Counted from the first letter of the stretch, positions 27,091 to 36,154 are shown. The stretch is DNA of 48,905 bases from Halanaerobiales bacterium (GCA_003551905.1 PUNT01000198.1:1-48905), one strand, 5' to 3'. Numbers and translations are program-made. The notes: generated by a model from the sequence alone, not told the origin.

Positions 27091-27465
27091 CTACTCTATA
27101 GTTTTTTCATAAGTTTGATTATCCATTAATTGGTCCAGTTGAGACTCATCTCGAATTTCAATGACAACTACCCACCCATCACCATAAGGATCTTCGTTTA
27201 TTAGTTCTGGATTATCATTGAGTTTTTCGTTTACACCTGCTATTTTTCCATCTACCGGCATGAACAGGTCTGAAACCGTTTTAACCGATTCAATCACTCC
27301 AAATGATTCTCCCATTTCATATTCTTCACCTTCTTCAGGCAGCTCCAGAAAAACTACATCTCCTAGCTGATCCTGAGCATAATTAGTTACCCCTATATAA
27401 GCTTTCCCGTTTTCAACTCTTACCCATTCATGATCTTCAGTGTACTTAAGATTTTCTGGGTACAT
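27091..27465 (-). CDS. gcvH: Glycine cleavage system H protein
   Basis: 124 residues. The shuttle protein of the glycine cleavage system; Lys62 in ESVKTVSD is the lipoylation site, and the surrounding barrel motif LGDVVFLELPE is intact. It carries the aminomethyl group between GcvP, GcvT and Lpd. AAAGGAGG precedes the ATG, only five bases after gcvT. It is the presumed substrate of the ligase and radical-SAM pair encoded downstream. Confidence 0.96.
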   Translation of the reverse strand: MYPENLKYTEDHEWVRVENGKAYIGVTNYAQDQLGDVVFLELPEEGEEYEMGESFGVIESVKTVSDLFMPVDGKIAGVNEKLNDNPELINEDPYGDGWVVVIEIRDESQLDQLMDNQTYEKTIE

Positions 27466-27470
27466 AATTA

Positions 27471-28577
27471 TTACCTCCTTTTTCTTTTATAAAATGGTAA
27501 TTTAACTGTTTTCCCTCTTAACAGTCTTTTTCTTATCCTTACATCCACTGTTTTATCCGGCTCACTATACTCCCTGTTCACCAATCCTATACCTAAATTT
27601 TTTTCCAGTGTCGGACTAAAAGTCCCACTGGTTATAGTGCCAATCTCCTCTCCTGACACTTCAATGGGATATCCTTGCCTGGGAATACCTCGATCCAGCA
27701 TCTCTATTCCAATTATTTTTCTTTTCACCCCTTCTTCCACCACTTCTTGCAAGCTTTCACAGCCAATAAAATTATCTTTTTCCAGGTCAACAAATATTTT
27801 CATTCCCGCTTCCAGAGGATTTATTTCTGGACTTAGCTCATGCCCATAAAGAGGCATTCCCGCCTCAAAACGTAGTGTATCTCTGCACCCTAATCCACAT
27901 GGAGCAAGACCAAAATCTTTTCCTGCCTCCATAATGAGGTCAAATATACCTGGGGTATCTTGACTCTTGCAGTAGATTTCGAATCCATCTTCACCAGTAT
28001 ATCCTGTTCTGGAAACAGTGCAAAGATATTCGCCTACACTACCTGTATTGCTAAAACGGAAAAATTTAATTTGGCTCAGGTCTTCATTATATACTTTTTG
28101 CAAAATGTTTTCAGCTTCCGGACCTTGAATAGCCAGTTGTCCTATCTCATACGATTTATCAACAATGTCTACTTCATACTTACTCAAATTCTCTTTGATC
28201 CATTGATAATCCTTGTCTTTGTTAGCAGCATTAACAACCAGCAAATAATTATCTTCGCCATACCTATAAACCAGCAAATCATCAACAACCCCCCCATCAT
28301 GATAACAGATGGGAGTATAGAGTACCTTGCCATCTTCAAGTTTTTTGGCATTATTGGCAATCAGCATTTGAACAGCTGGAAAAGCATCCGGTCCTATTAT
28401 TTCTATCTCTCCCATATGAGATACGTCAAAAATTCCTGCCCGTTCTCTAACAGCCCGGTGTTCCTCGATTATTCCAGTATATTGAACAGGCAATGCCCAG
28501 CCGAAATAATCAACCATCTTCCCTCCCAATTCTTTGTGCCGCTCATAAAGGGGCGTTTTTTTATTTTCCCCACTCAT
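27471..28577 (-). CDS. gcvT: Glycine cleavage system aminomethyltransferase (T protein)
   Basis: About 368 residues. Transfers the methylene group from aminomethyl-GcvH to tetrahydrofolate and releases ammonia. Typical motifs: YFGWALPVQY, FDVSHMGEIEI, CGLGCRDTLRFEAGMPLYGHEL and GTITSGTFSPTL. The ATG at 28577 has GGAGGTG six bases upstream; an in-frame ATG at 28592 lies within that site and is rejected. First gene after the tandem glycine riboswitch. Confidence 0.95.
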   Translation of the reverse strand: MSGENKKTPLYERHKELGGKMVDYFGWALPVQYTGIIEEHRAVRERAGIFDVSHMGEIEIIGPDAFPAVQMLIANNAKKLEDGKVLYTPICYHDGGVVDDLLVYRYGEDNYLLVVNAANKDKDYQWIKENLSKYEVDIVDKSYEIGQLAIQGPEAENILQKVYNEDLSQIKFFRFSNTGSVGEYLCTVSRTGYTGEDGFEIYCKSQDTPGIFDLIMEAGKDFGLAPCGLGCRDTLRFEAGMPLYGHELSPEINPLEAGMKIFVDLEKDNFIGCESLQEVVEEGVKRKIIGIEMLDRGIPRQGYPIEVSGEEIGTITSGTFSPTLEKNLGIGLVNREYSEPDKTVDVRIRKRLLRGKTVKLPFYKRKRR

Positions 28578-28590
28578 ATTATACACCTCC

Positions 28591-28637
28591 ATAAATAAAA
28601 ATGGACACAGTTGTCGACCTGGCCGACTCCTCTGTCC
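28591..28637 (-). terminator. Riboswitch expression platform: conditional terminator before gcvT
   Basis: On the minus strand GGACAGAG (28637-28630) can pair with CTGTGTCC (28610-28603) with one mismatch, with an inner GTCG/CGAC stem, followed by ATTTTTATTTAT. The 5' arm contains the CAGAG that also closes helix P1 of glycine aptamer 2. Ligand-stabilised P1 would block the terminator and allow gcv transcription, an ON switch. Confidence 0.6.
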
Positions 28638-28798
28638 TTTTACCTGAGAGATTACCTTTAAGGCTGCCCCGTCGGTGCCAGCTTAAAAGCTGGAACTCTC
28701 CAGAGTCCTGTCCAGAAACGGTCCTGAAACCTGAGCGTTTCTTTAGAGGTTGCCAACCACTAAATTACGCCTTCGGTGCTAAAAAAAGCTCTCCCGTC
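28630..28798 (-). promoter_or_regulatory. Tandem glycine riboswitch (gcvT motif)
   Basis: Two glycine aptamers read on the minus strand. Aptamer 1 (about 28798-28717) has GGGAGAGC, GCACCGAAGG, GCTCAGG and AGGACCG, closed by GACGG/CCGTT. Aptamer 2 (about 28705-28630) has GGAGAG, GCACCGACGGGGCA, CTCTCAGGTA and AAAGGACAGAG, closed by CTCTG/CAGAG. A short linker joins them. Elements and order match the known tandem glycine riboswitch upstream of gcv operons. The remaining upstream DNA to 28868 is AT-rich and should hold the promoter, but no clear -35/-10 pair is seen. Confidence 0.93.
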
Positions 28799-28868
28799 CC
28801 TTTCATCCAGTCTATATTTGGTCTTTGTTTAAATAATTCTTCTATTTATAAAAAACTCCTGCACGAAA

Positions 28869-29501
28869 CTAGGAAAGAGGATAACTCTTACACTCTTTCT
28901 TGACTGGACACATTTCGCAACTTGGTTTCCGGGCATTACAGGTCTTTCTCCCATGTGCTATGAGGAGGTGATGAAGATCGATTATTTCCTCTTCAGGAAA
29001 CATCCCCACTACCTCATCTTCAACTTCCAGAGGAGTTTTCCCTTTGCTCAAACCCAGACGGCGAAGGACACGAAATACATGGGTATCAACAGCAAACGCT
29101 GGCTTGTTAAAACCAACTGATAGCATAACATTTGCCCCTTTTCGCCCTATCCCCGGTAACCTCATCAAATCTTCCCGGGAATCGGGTATCTCGCCCCCAA
29201 ATTCCTCCATCAGCATCCTGGCTGCAGCAATTAAGGCCCTGGCTTTATTCCTATAAAGACCTGTACCTTTTATGAGTTCAATAACTTCATCCTCACAGGC
29301 TGTTGCTAGCTTCTCTGCCTCCGGAAATTGGAGAAAAAGTCCTTCTGTTACCCTGTTAACCTGTTTATCTGTTGTCTGGGCAGAAAGAATTATGGCTACC
29401 AGAAGTTGAAATTTGTTTTCATATTGTAAAGCTGTCCTGAGTTGACCATAGTGGTTTTTCAATTTATCAAATATAAGTTTACCCTTATCTCTCTTATTCA
29501 A
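28869..29501 (-). CDS. nth: Endonuclease III
   Basis: About 211 residues, close to the 211 of E. coli Nth. DNA glycosylase/AP lyase for oxidised pyrimidines. Helix-hairpin-helix LPGIGRKGANV holds the catalytic Lys, VDTHVFRV the catalytic Asp, and a C-terminal CNARKPSCEMCPVKKEC gives the C-x6-C-x2-C-x5-C pattern of the 4Fe-4S cluster. A longer frame reaches an ATG at 29585 but would overlap the divergent gene's promoter. TTG at 29501, behind a GGGGG-type site, gives the normal length. Confidence 0.93.
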   Translation of the reverse strand: MNKRDKGKLIFDKLKNHYGQLRTALQYENKFQLLVAIILSAQTTDKQVNRVTEGLFLQFPEAEKLATACEDEVIELIKGTGLYRNKARALIAAARMLMEEFGGEIPDSREDLMRLPGIGRKGANVMLSVGFNKPAFAVDTHVFRVLRRLGLSKGKTPLEVEDEVVGMFPEEEIIDLHHLLIAHGRKTCNARKPSCEMCPVKKECKSYPLS

Positions 29502-29548
29502 TTTTGTTTTCCCCCTATAAATTGCCAGTACTATTGCTAGAGATTTTT

Positions 29549-29557
29549 TGTTATAAT
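29549..29557 (+). promoter_or_regulatory. Extended -10 promoter of the SleB-type gene
   Basis: TGTTATAAT is an extended -10 (TGn-TATAAT) 28 bases before the ATG at 29586; no good -35 is seen, as is common for this promoter type. AAGGAGGTGG follows at about 29573. A housekeeping-type promoter would be unusual if the enzyme were made only in the spore. Confidence 0.5.
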
Positions 29558-29585
29558 GGTTGCAATCTTTGTAAGGAGGTGGCAT

Positions 29586-30041
29586 ATGATTAGAAATATT
29601 TTCCTAGCAGCTGTAATAACCATACTCTTACCAGTTTTATTGCTAACCACTACAGCATCTGCAAGCCCCCAGATAACTCAAGATGATGAAAAATTAGATG
29701 TCCTGGCTCGCATTATATATGCCGAGGCGCGAGGTGAACCATATATTGGCCAGGTAGCTGTTGGAGCCGTAGTCTTAAACCGGGTAAAAAGTCCAGAGTT
29801 TCCTAACACTATACTGGATGTTATTTACCAGCCTCTGGCCTTCCAACCAGTTCAAACAGGCTGTTTTTACCTGAATCCTAACACACATGCATACAAGGCT
29901 GCCCGAGAAGCACTAACGGGACATGATCCAACAGATGGAGCTCTATATTTCTACAATCCGGACAAGGTAACAAATCCCTATAACTGGATATGGAGCAGGC
30001 CGGTATCTTTTAGAATAGGCAACCATCTTTTCTGCCATTAA
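29586..30041 (+). CDS. SleB/CwlJ-type cell wall hydrolase
   Basis: 151 residues, exported. Signal peptide with likely cleavage after ASA (about residue 26), then a single Hydrolase_2 (SleB) catalytic domain: IIYAEARGEP with Glu47 as the catalytic acid, VAVGAVVLNRVKSP, and GALYFYNPDK. SleB is a lytic transglycosylase that degrades spore cortex during germination. Here the N-terminal peptidoglycan-binding domain of full SleB is absent, so it may be CwlJ/YkvT-like or a vegetative wall enzyme. The start at 29586 has AAGGAGG; an earlier in-frame ATG at 29556 lies within the -10 box. Confidence 0.88.
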   Translation: MIRNIFLAAVITILLPVLLLTTTASASPQITQDDEKLDVLARIIYAEARGEPYIGQVAVGAVVLNRVKSPEFPNTILDVIYQPLAFQPVQTGCFYLNPNTHAYKAAREALTGHDPTDGALYFYNPDKVTNPYNWIWSRPVSFRIGNHLFCH

Positions 30042-30064
30042 GGAACCCCCTCAGGGGGTTCCTT
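30040..30064. terminator. Stem-loop between convergent genes
   Basis: Perfect 11-bp stem AAGGAACCCCC/GGGGGTTCCTT with a three-base loop that overlaps the stop codons of both convergent genes. The flanks lack a long T-run, so efficiency as an intrinsic terminator is uncertain. Confidence 0.6.
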
Positions 30065-32486
30065 AATTCATTTCATTATCTTTTGCCTTTTCTTCTTGAT
30101 TTTCTTTTTTCATATATTCTGCCATGCTGGTAAGCTTTTTCTCCACCAGGTAGTTTAATGTCCCCTGGGGATAATTCCCAACCTCATCCCTTTCACCTGC
30201 TTTTAATCCTGTGAGAACTTCAATTCCTTCCGTTACATTCTTGATTGGATATATTAAAAGCTTTCCTTCCTTAACAGCGTTTTTCACCTCATCAGATAAA
30301 AGTAAGTTGTTAATATTCTGCTGGGGTATTATCACCCCTACTGCTCCTTCGATACCTTTAATTTTACACGCTTTATAGAAACCCTCCACTTTTTCTGTTA
30401 TACCTCCAACCGGCTGAACATCTCCTTTTTGATTAACCGAGCCTGTCACAGATATATTCTGTTTTATAGGCACCTGGGCCAGGTCAGAAAGAATTGCTAC
30501 TAATTCAGCAACTGAAGCACTATCTCCATCTACGCCTTGATAGTTCTGCTCAAAAGTAAGGCTGGCAGTAATTGAAAGGGGACTTCTGATTGCAAATTTA
30601 CTGCCTAAATAGCCAGAAATGATGAGTACTCCTTTGCTGTGAATCCGACCGCTCATCTTAACTTCTCTTTCAATATTAATGATCCCTTTACGTCCCAAAT
30701 AGGTAGCAGCAGTGATTTTTACAGCCTGACCAAATCTATAATCACCAAGATCGCTCACGGTCAGACCATTTATTTGCCCTATCTTTTCTCCTTCTAAGTC
30801 CAGGAGAATCTTGTCCTCCTCAAGCATGTGGTGAATTTTTTCTTCAATTTTGTTGGATCTGTATATTTTTTCTTCTATGGCCTCATGGACATGCTGCCTT
30901 CCCACCAGTTCAGAACTTTCTTTTTCTGCCATAGCCACTGCTTCATAGATTATTTCAACCAGTTCATTGAACCTGGTAGATAATTTTTCTTTTTGCCCGG
31001 CAATTCTGGCACTATATTCAGCAACTGCAATTACTCCATCGCGGCTGAAGTGTAACAAATCCTGCCCATTACAGTGGGAGCTTATGAAATTAGCCAGTTT
31101 GCTAACATTTTCTGCAGTTGCCTCCATTACCGTATCAAAATCAGCTTTTATTTTGAAGAGTTTGGCAAAATCCTCATCGTACTGATGTAGTATCTGATAA
31201 ACAAAAGGATCACCAATAAGTAACACCTTTACTTTCAGGGGGATGGGTTCTGGTTTAAGAGTGCTTATTGTTAAGAACCCAAGGTATTCCCCTATATTCT
31301 CAATAACAACGCTCTTATTCTTCAAAGCCCGCTTCAATGCCTCCCAGGCCTGGGCATGCCCGAACATGTCTCTGGCATGAATGACCAGATAACCACCATT
31401 GGCCCGGTGTAGGCTACCTGGTTTTATAAATGTATAGTCAGTTACCATGGCTCCCATACGGTTCTGATATTCTACCTTGCCGGTGAGGTTGCTGTAGGTG
31501 GGATTGCTCTCTATTACCACCGGAGCCCCTTTTAAATTATGGTTATCGATAAAAAGATTGACTCGATACTTCATCTTGGGATCTTCTTGTCTCTGGGGTG
31601 CCATGAAAGGCAGAGGAGATGTTTCCTCCTCTTTATCCTTGAAATCATCTATGTTCTTAATTATATTTTCCTTAACTGCCTCCAGGTACCCCTTTAACTT
31701 GTCATTATCTTCATATTTCTGCTTGACATCGTCTATTGGCCCATCAATGGCATGGTGAGCTATCCGTGCATCCAATTCCTCCAGGGCTTCCTTCCCTTCC
31801 CTTTCCAGTTGCCTGATCTGTCGGAGAGCATCGGATATCATTTCCTGTACTTCTCTTGATTTCTGCCCTATCTCTTCCCGCTCCTCAGGACTGAGCTGAT
31901 TAAATTCCTCCTGTTTTAGTGGTTGACCATCTCTTTGGGGAACCGTCATAAGTCCTGTAGGTTTTCGCTGAATAATGAATCCTTTTTCCCGGGCCTTTCT
32001 ATCGATCTCATTAGAAATTTCCTGCTGTTTTTCTTTATAACCCTTAAGAACCTCATTTCTCTGCCGTTCATATTCATCACCAGAAAATGTCTTTCTTATT
32101 TCCTCTTGAATTTCGTCTATCAATTCATCCATCTGCTTACAAAATTCTTGTCCCTTGCCAGCTGGTAAATTTATGGCAACAGGACGGTCTGGGTTCTTGA
32201 AATTATGCACATATATCCAGTCACCTGGAGTGTTCTCCTTGGCTGCTTTCTTTTTTACAGCCTCTCTAATGTAGGTAATCTTCCCTGTTCCCGGTGGGCC
32301 AGCCACAAAAATATTATAGCCGGGCTGTTTTATATCCAGACCAAATTCAACAGCTTTCACTGCTCTTTTCTGACCAATCATCCCCTCTAGAGAGGGGATC
32401 TCAGCAGTGCTATGAAAATCTGGCAACATGTCAGCAAAGGGAGCAGTCAATAAATCCGATACAAGGGGTTTCACTTCCTCTGTCAA
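30063..32486 (-). CDS. Lon-family (S16) ATP-dependent protease
   Basis: About 807 residues. N-terminal AAA part with Walker A GPPGTGK near residue 65 and a long helical insert (about 120-270) rich in charged residues, probably coiled coil. The C-terminal S16 protease domain has the catalytic Ser in GVDGDSAS and Lys in GGITEKVEG. The layout matches the AAA_32-containing Lon-like group of Clostridia and archaeal LonB relatives rather than classical LonA, lacking the LonA N-domain. There are no clear transmembrane helices, unlike archaeal LonB. TTG at 32486 is favoured (AGGAG then eight bases); an in-frame GTG at 32495 overlaps the site. Confidence 0.9.
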   Translation of the reverse strand: MTEEVKPLVSDLLTAPFADMLPDFHSTAEIPSLEGMIGQKRAVKAVEFGLDIKQPGYNIFVAGPPGTGKITYIREAVKKKAAKENTPGDWIYVHNFKNPDRPVAINLPAGKGQEFCKQMDELIDEIQEEIRKTFSGDEYERQRNEVLKGYKEKQQEISNEIDRKAREKGFIIQRKPTGLMTVPQRDGQPLKQEEFNQLSPEEREEIGQKSREVQEMISDALRQIRQLEREGKEALEELDARIAHHAIDGPIDDVKQKYEDNDKLKGYLEAVKENIIKNIDDFKDKEEETSPLPFMAPQRQEDPKMKYRVNLFIDNHNLKGAPVVIESNPTYSNLTGKVEYQNRMGAMVTDYTFIKPGSLHRANGGYLVIHARDMFGHAQAWEALKRALKNKSVVIENIGEYLGFLTISTLKPEPIPLKVKVLLIGDPFVYQILHQYDEDFAKLFKIKADFDTVMEATAENVSKLANFISSHCNGQDLLHFSRDGVIAVAEYSARIAGQKEKLSTRFNELVEIIYEAVAMAEKESSELVGRQHVHEAIEEKIYRSNKIEEKIHHMLEEDKILLDLEGEKIGQINGLTVSDLGDYRFGQAVKITAATYLGRKGIINIEREVKMSGRIHSKGVLIISGYLGSKFAIRSPLSITASLTFEQNYQGVDGDSASVAELVAILSDLAQVPIKQNISVTGSVNQKGDVQPVGGITEKVEGFYKACKIKGIEGAVGVIIPQQNINNLLLSDEVKNAVKEGKLLIYPIKNVTEGIEVLTGLKAGERDEVGNYPQGTLNYLVEKKLTSMAEYMKKENQEEKAKDNEMN

Positions 32487-32510
32487 AAAAATCACTCCTC
32501 TCTTATCTAC

Positions 32511-33575
32511 CTAATTCTGAGGAAGTTTTTCTTGCAAAAAATCTTTTATCTCTCTTGCTGCTTTTTCAACATTGATTCCCTGCACCTCTAAGTGAAAAGC
32601 AGCAAACTTTTTGATTGAAACTTCGTACAGGGGGTCATAATAGTACCTCAGCATCATCTCTACAAACTTGCTATACTGACCTTTCTTTAAAACCTCTTCT
32701 AGACTTCTATAACCATGGTTACCAATCCTGCCTACAATTCTTTTAGCGATTTTAGCCAGTGCTTGACTGGCATCATCAGCTATATTCGGGTTTTTTAGCT
32801 GCCCTCTATATTCTAATAAAATGTTCTTCACCCTTTTTTCAAGGGGGGTCTCAATTAAAATATTAATCCCCTGCTTCCTGACATCATCCCAGAAAAATGA
32901 AGGCAGGTATATATTCCCCAAGCGTTTTGACTCACCTTCTATTATAATATACGGAGCTTTATAAAGCTCCTGCAATCTTTTCCAAAGCCAGGCATCAAAG
33001 TGTTTTTGTCCATGGGATCTGGAAAAACCTATTTCGCCAAATACAGAGCCTCGATGCCCGGCCAGTGCTTCTAAATCTACAACTGGTAAGCCTTTTTTTT
33101 CCAGTTCTTTCACAATATTGGATTTACCAGCACCAGTTTTACCATGAATGGTTACCAGGGGGCCGGGAAGTTCATATGCTTTTAAAAAATCAAGCACATA
33201 TTTGCGAAAAGCCCGGTAGCCTCCTTTCAGCAAATAAACTGGGATCTCCAGCAAAACTGCCACTTTCTTTACTGATCTGCTGCGCAGCCCTCCTCTCCAG
33301 CAAAACAGAACGACCTGGCCATTTCCTGTTAGTTTCCTTATGGACTTAAGGAGAGCCGGTAGCCGCTCTGATACCAGTTCAAATCCGTACATGAGGGCTC
33401 TTTCCCGAGACTCTTCTGTATATATCCTGCCTATTTCCTGCCTTTCCTCCTCATCAAACAGAGGCAGGTTAACCGCACCGGGGATCGTCCCACTTTCATA
33501 CTCACTTCTAGTTCTCAAATCTATATAAACAGGGGACAGCAACTTAAAAGTCTCCCTGAAAGCAATCTCCTCCAT
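32511..33575 (-). CDS. mnmH: tRNA 2-selenouridine/geranyl-2-thiouridine synthase
   Basis: 354 residues. N-terminal rhodanese domain with catalytic Cys92 in FCWRGGLRS, then a P-loop domain with GKTGAGKS (145-152). MnmH (SelU/YbbB) replaces the sulfur of 5-substituted 2-thiouridine at the tRNA wobble position with selenium from selenophosphate, via a geranylated intermediate. Its presence implies a selenophosphate synthetase gene elsewhere in the genome. The ATG is three bases after the stop of the M16 gene upstream, so it is likely part of that transcript. Confidence 0.92.
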   Translation of the reverse strand: MEEIAFRETFKLLSPVYIDLRTRSEYESGTIPGAVNLPLFDEEERQEIGRIYTEESRERALMYGFELVSERLPALLKSIRKLTGNGQVVLFCWRGGLRSRSVKKVAVLLEIPVYLLKGGYRAFRKYVLDFLKAYELPGPLVTIHGKTGAGKSNIVKELEKKGLPVVDLEALAGHRGSVFGEIGFSRSHGQKHFDAWLWKRLQELYKAPYIIIEGESKRLGNIYLPSFFWDDVRKQGINILIETPLEKRVKNILLEYRGQLKNPNIADDASQALAKIAKRIVGRIGNHGYRSLEEVLKKGQYSKFVEMMLRYYYDPLYEVSIKKFAAFHLEVQGINVEKAAREIKDFLQEKLPQN

Positions 33576-33577
33576 TT

Positions 33578-34870
33578 TTACTCATCCTCAGTAAAGGGCT
33601 CAACAATTGAAAAAGAAGACCTTTCTTCCACAATATCTCTTTCTAGCACCTCCATCAAATCACCTGTTTCTACCTTTTCTAGCTGCAGAAAATGATGGGA
33701 GAGCTTCACCCCCCTGCGGCAATCCTTAATGAACTGCCCGGCCAGAACTTCTAGAGAATTCAAGCCTGATATGAAACTTCCCCATAATTTTTTCTTTGCC
33801 CTTTCCAGGTCCTGAATATCCAATCCCTCATCTTTTACTTTCTCAATGATTTTCAGTAACCTTTTTCTTAGCTCCTCAGGGTTACTGGTTCTGCCACCCA
33901 TTATCATATGGCCAAAGCTTTTTTCACCAGAAAAACTTGTGGAAAAACCATCATCAACCAGACCCTCATCGTACAGTTCATAAAATGCTGGCGAACCACT
34001 CCCCAGTATTATATCCAGGAGCAAGGCGTAAATCAGCTCTCGTTTCAATAAGCCCAGGCCTGTACATGGATGTTCAACTGCTCTAAAACCAAGGTGCACA
34101 ATAGGTTGGGAGATACTTAAATATTCCCGGCTCTCTCTTCTATTTACATGTTCCGGCTCAGGGACTGGCAAAAAGGAAAACTCCCTATCCGCAGGAAATT
34201 TCCGCCTGCTCTGATTATCTTCAATTAGTTCAAGAACTCTTGCCGGGTCCAAATCTCCAAGCAAAATAAAAACCATATTTTCTGGATGATAGAAAGTCTC
34301 ATAACAAAATTCAATAATCTCACGGTCAATGGATAAAACACTCTCCTCTGTACCGGCAATATCATTGCGAATGGGGTGGTTATGATAAAGCCCCTGTAGA
34401 AGATTAAAAAATGCTCTCCATTCTGGATGATCCCTATACATTTTTATTTCTTGCAATATCACTTTTTTCTCTTTTTCCAATCCTTCTTCAGTCAGATAGA
34501 GGTTTTGCACAAAATCCAGCATCAGGTTCAGGCATACATCTAAATGCTCCCAGGTAGAAAAAAGGTAATTGGTACTGTGCAAACTGGTAAATGCATTGCA
34601 GGAAGCACCTATTGCAGCAAATTTGTTGAATACATTTTCGCCAGTTTCTTCAGCAAATATTTTATGTTCCAAAAAATGCGCTGCCCCTTCCGGTATCTCG
34701 CAAATTTTATCAGCAATCTTTACCCGGTTATTTGTAGAGCCAAAGGGAGTAGAAAACAGTCCATACTTCTTTTGGAAACCAGGAAAAGGCCAGATAACGG
34801 TTGTCAGGCCTGAACTCACTTTCTTTATGACCGGCTCTTCTTTTCTTAAAGTTTCCAGTAAAGAAGCCAC
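33578..34870 (-). CDS. M16-family zinc peptidase, catalytic subunit (YmfH-like)
   Basis: 430 residues with the inverted zinc motif HFLEH (His65, Glu68, His69) and a downstream Glu in the EGLEKEKKVILQEI segment. It follows the other M16 gene directly (TAA then GTG), with GGGAGG upstream of the GTG. In B. subtilis the YmfF/YmfH pair has the same organisation. Bacterial M16 proteins usually work as an active/inactive pair that forms a peptide-degrading chamber. Confidence 0.88.
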   Translation of the reverse strand: MASLLETLRKEEPVIKKVSSGLTTVIWPFPGFQKKYGLFSTPFGSTNNRVKIADKICEIPEGAAHFLEHKIFAEETGENVFNKFAAIGASCNAFTSLHSTNYLFSTWEHLDVCLNLMLDFVQNLYLTEEGLEKEKKVILQEIKMYRDHPEWRAFFNLLQGLYHNHPIRNDIAGTEESVLSIDREIIEFCYETFYHPENMVFILLGDLDPARVLELIEDNQSRRKFPADREFSFLPVPEPEHVNRRESREYLSISQPIVHLGFRAVEHPCTGLGLLKRELIYALLLDIILGSGSPAFYELYDEGLVDDGFSTSFSGEKSFGHMIMGGRTSNPEELRKRLLKIIEKVKDEGLDIQDLERAKKKLWGSFISGLNSLEVLAGQFIKDCRRGVKLSHHFLQLEKVETGDLMEVLERDIVEERSSFSIVEPFTEDE

Positions 34871-36154
34871 TTAGATAACCTCCCTTGTTCCGGGCTGCAA
34901 AAAATAGACTGTATCTTCACTCAGCATATTACAAGCTTCAACAATATCAGCTATTTCCACACTGTTAATTTCTTGAATCAACTGGTTGGTACTTTTGGGG
35001 TTGAAATTTAAAACTCCCAGCAGGTGAATGCTGGTCAGATCAAAACCATCATCCTCAACAATCTTCAGCTGACTGATGAGGGATTTCCTGGTATACCCTA
35101 GTTCCTCAGGAGATATTTTGCCCTGTTTCATCTCCTCAATCTGTCCTTTCACTATTTCCACTGTTTCATGAAAATTTTGGTCATCTATGCCAGCAGAAAC
35201 TACAAGAAGACCTTTGGTGGATTCCAGGCTGGAAAAAATATAATAAGCTAGGCCCCTCTCTTCTCTAACCTGTCGGAAAAGACGGGCGTGGGGAAAACCT
35301 CCCAGAAGGCCGTTAGCCATGAGTAATGCAGCAAACTCTGATGATCTCCTGGTTATTCCTGTTCGATAACCCATTATCAGTTTCCCCTGGCTAATTGTAT
35401 CCTCCTCCACAACAACCTTCTCCTGATCCGGTTTTTTATTAATATTCTCAACATATTGAAAATCTGTTTGGCGATCAGGAAATTTACTCCCTATGATTTC
35501 CATTACTCTACTGAATTCCATATCTCCTACAGAAAATATATAAACCGGCACTCGGGCAAAGTAATTCTGATAATGCTCATAGAGACTCTTTTCTGTAATA
35601 CTCTCCAGTTGTGCACAATCACCATATCTATATATGGCAAATGGTTCTCCCCGGCACATCTCCTGGAAACATCTTTCCATGGCATACTCCATCTTATTAT
35701 TCTTTAAACTTTTTATTTCTTCCACCAGGGTTCGTTTTTCACTATTAACATAGGTCTTTTTAAAACCATCATCCAGTACCAGAGGATTGAACAGTAACTG
35801 TGTGAGCATTTGGACTGCTTCTGGAAAAACATCCTGCCCTGGGGGCAGATAAGCAGAATTCACTGTTTCCAGGGAAAAATCAACTAGCTGCCATTCCCCC
35901 CTTTTTCTCACATCCACTGCCAGGTCTGTACCGTAGAGATCTTCCAGCCTTCGGACCATATCCAGGGTCTTTGGGTACCGGGCTGTCCCCCGAAAGAGAA
36001 CAAAGGGTAAAAGAGCATTATAACTTGCCAGGTTATTCAGCTGAACCGGCATAATACATTTGAGGAAGTTTGTCCGGAACTTATCAGTCTGCAGGTGATG
36101 CAAAATAGCTCCTTTTTCCTTTATTTCCTGGGAGAAAAAACTCCTTTCCATCAA
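34871..36154 (-). CDS. M16-family peptidase-like, non-catalytic subunit (YmfF-like)
   Basis: 427 residues with the M16 fold, but where the zinc motif should stand the sequence reads LPFVLFRGTARYP, without HxxEH. The second-half domain is recognisable (GFPHARLFRQVREERGLAYYI, a substrate-binding Arg/Tyr segment). Loss of the motif in one of two adjacent M16 genes is the known arrangement for heterodimeric M16B peptidases, where this subunit shapes the chamber. TTG at 36154, eight bases after GAGGAG, is preferred to the ATG that follows it. Confidence 0.87.
   Translation of the reverse strand: MMERSFFSQEIKEKGAILHHLQTDKFRTNFLKCIMPVQLNNLASYNALLPFVLFRGTARYPKTLDMVRRLEDLYGTDLAVDVRKRGEWQLVDFSLETVNSAYLPPGQDVFPEAVQMLTQLLFNPLVLDDGFKKTYVNSEKRTLVEEIKSLKNNKMEYAMERCFQEMCRGEPFAIYRYGDCAQLESITEKSLYEHYQNYFARVPVYIFSVGDMEFSRVMEIIGSKFPDRQTDFQYVENINKKPDQEKVVVEEDTISQGKLIMGYRTGITRRSSEFAALLMANGLLGGFPHARLFRQVREERGLAYYIFSSLESTKGLLVVSAGIDDQNFHETVEIVKGQIEEMKQGKISPEELGYTRKSLISQLKIVEDDGFDLTSIHLLGVLNFNPKSTNQLIQEINSVEIADIVEACNMLSEDTVYFLQPGTREVI

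Noticed and set aside
27960-28598. Long plus-strand frame (212 codons) opposite gcvT
   Set aside because: Antisense shadow of a well-conserved gene; no ribosome site and no recognisable protein.
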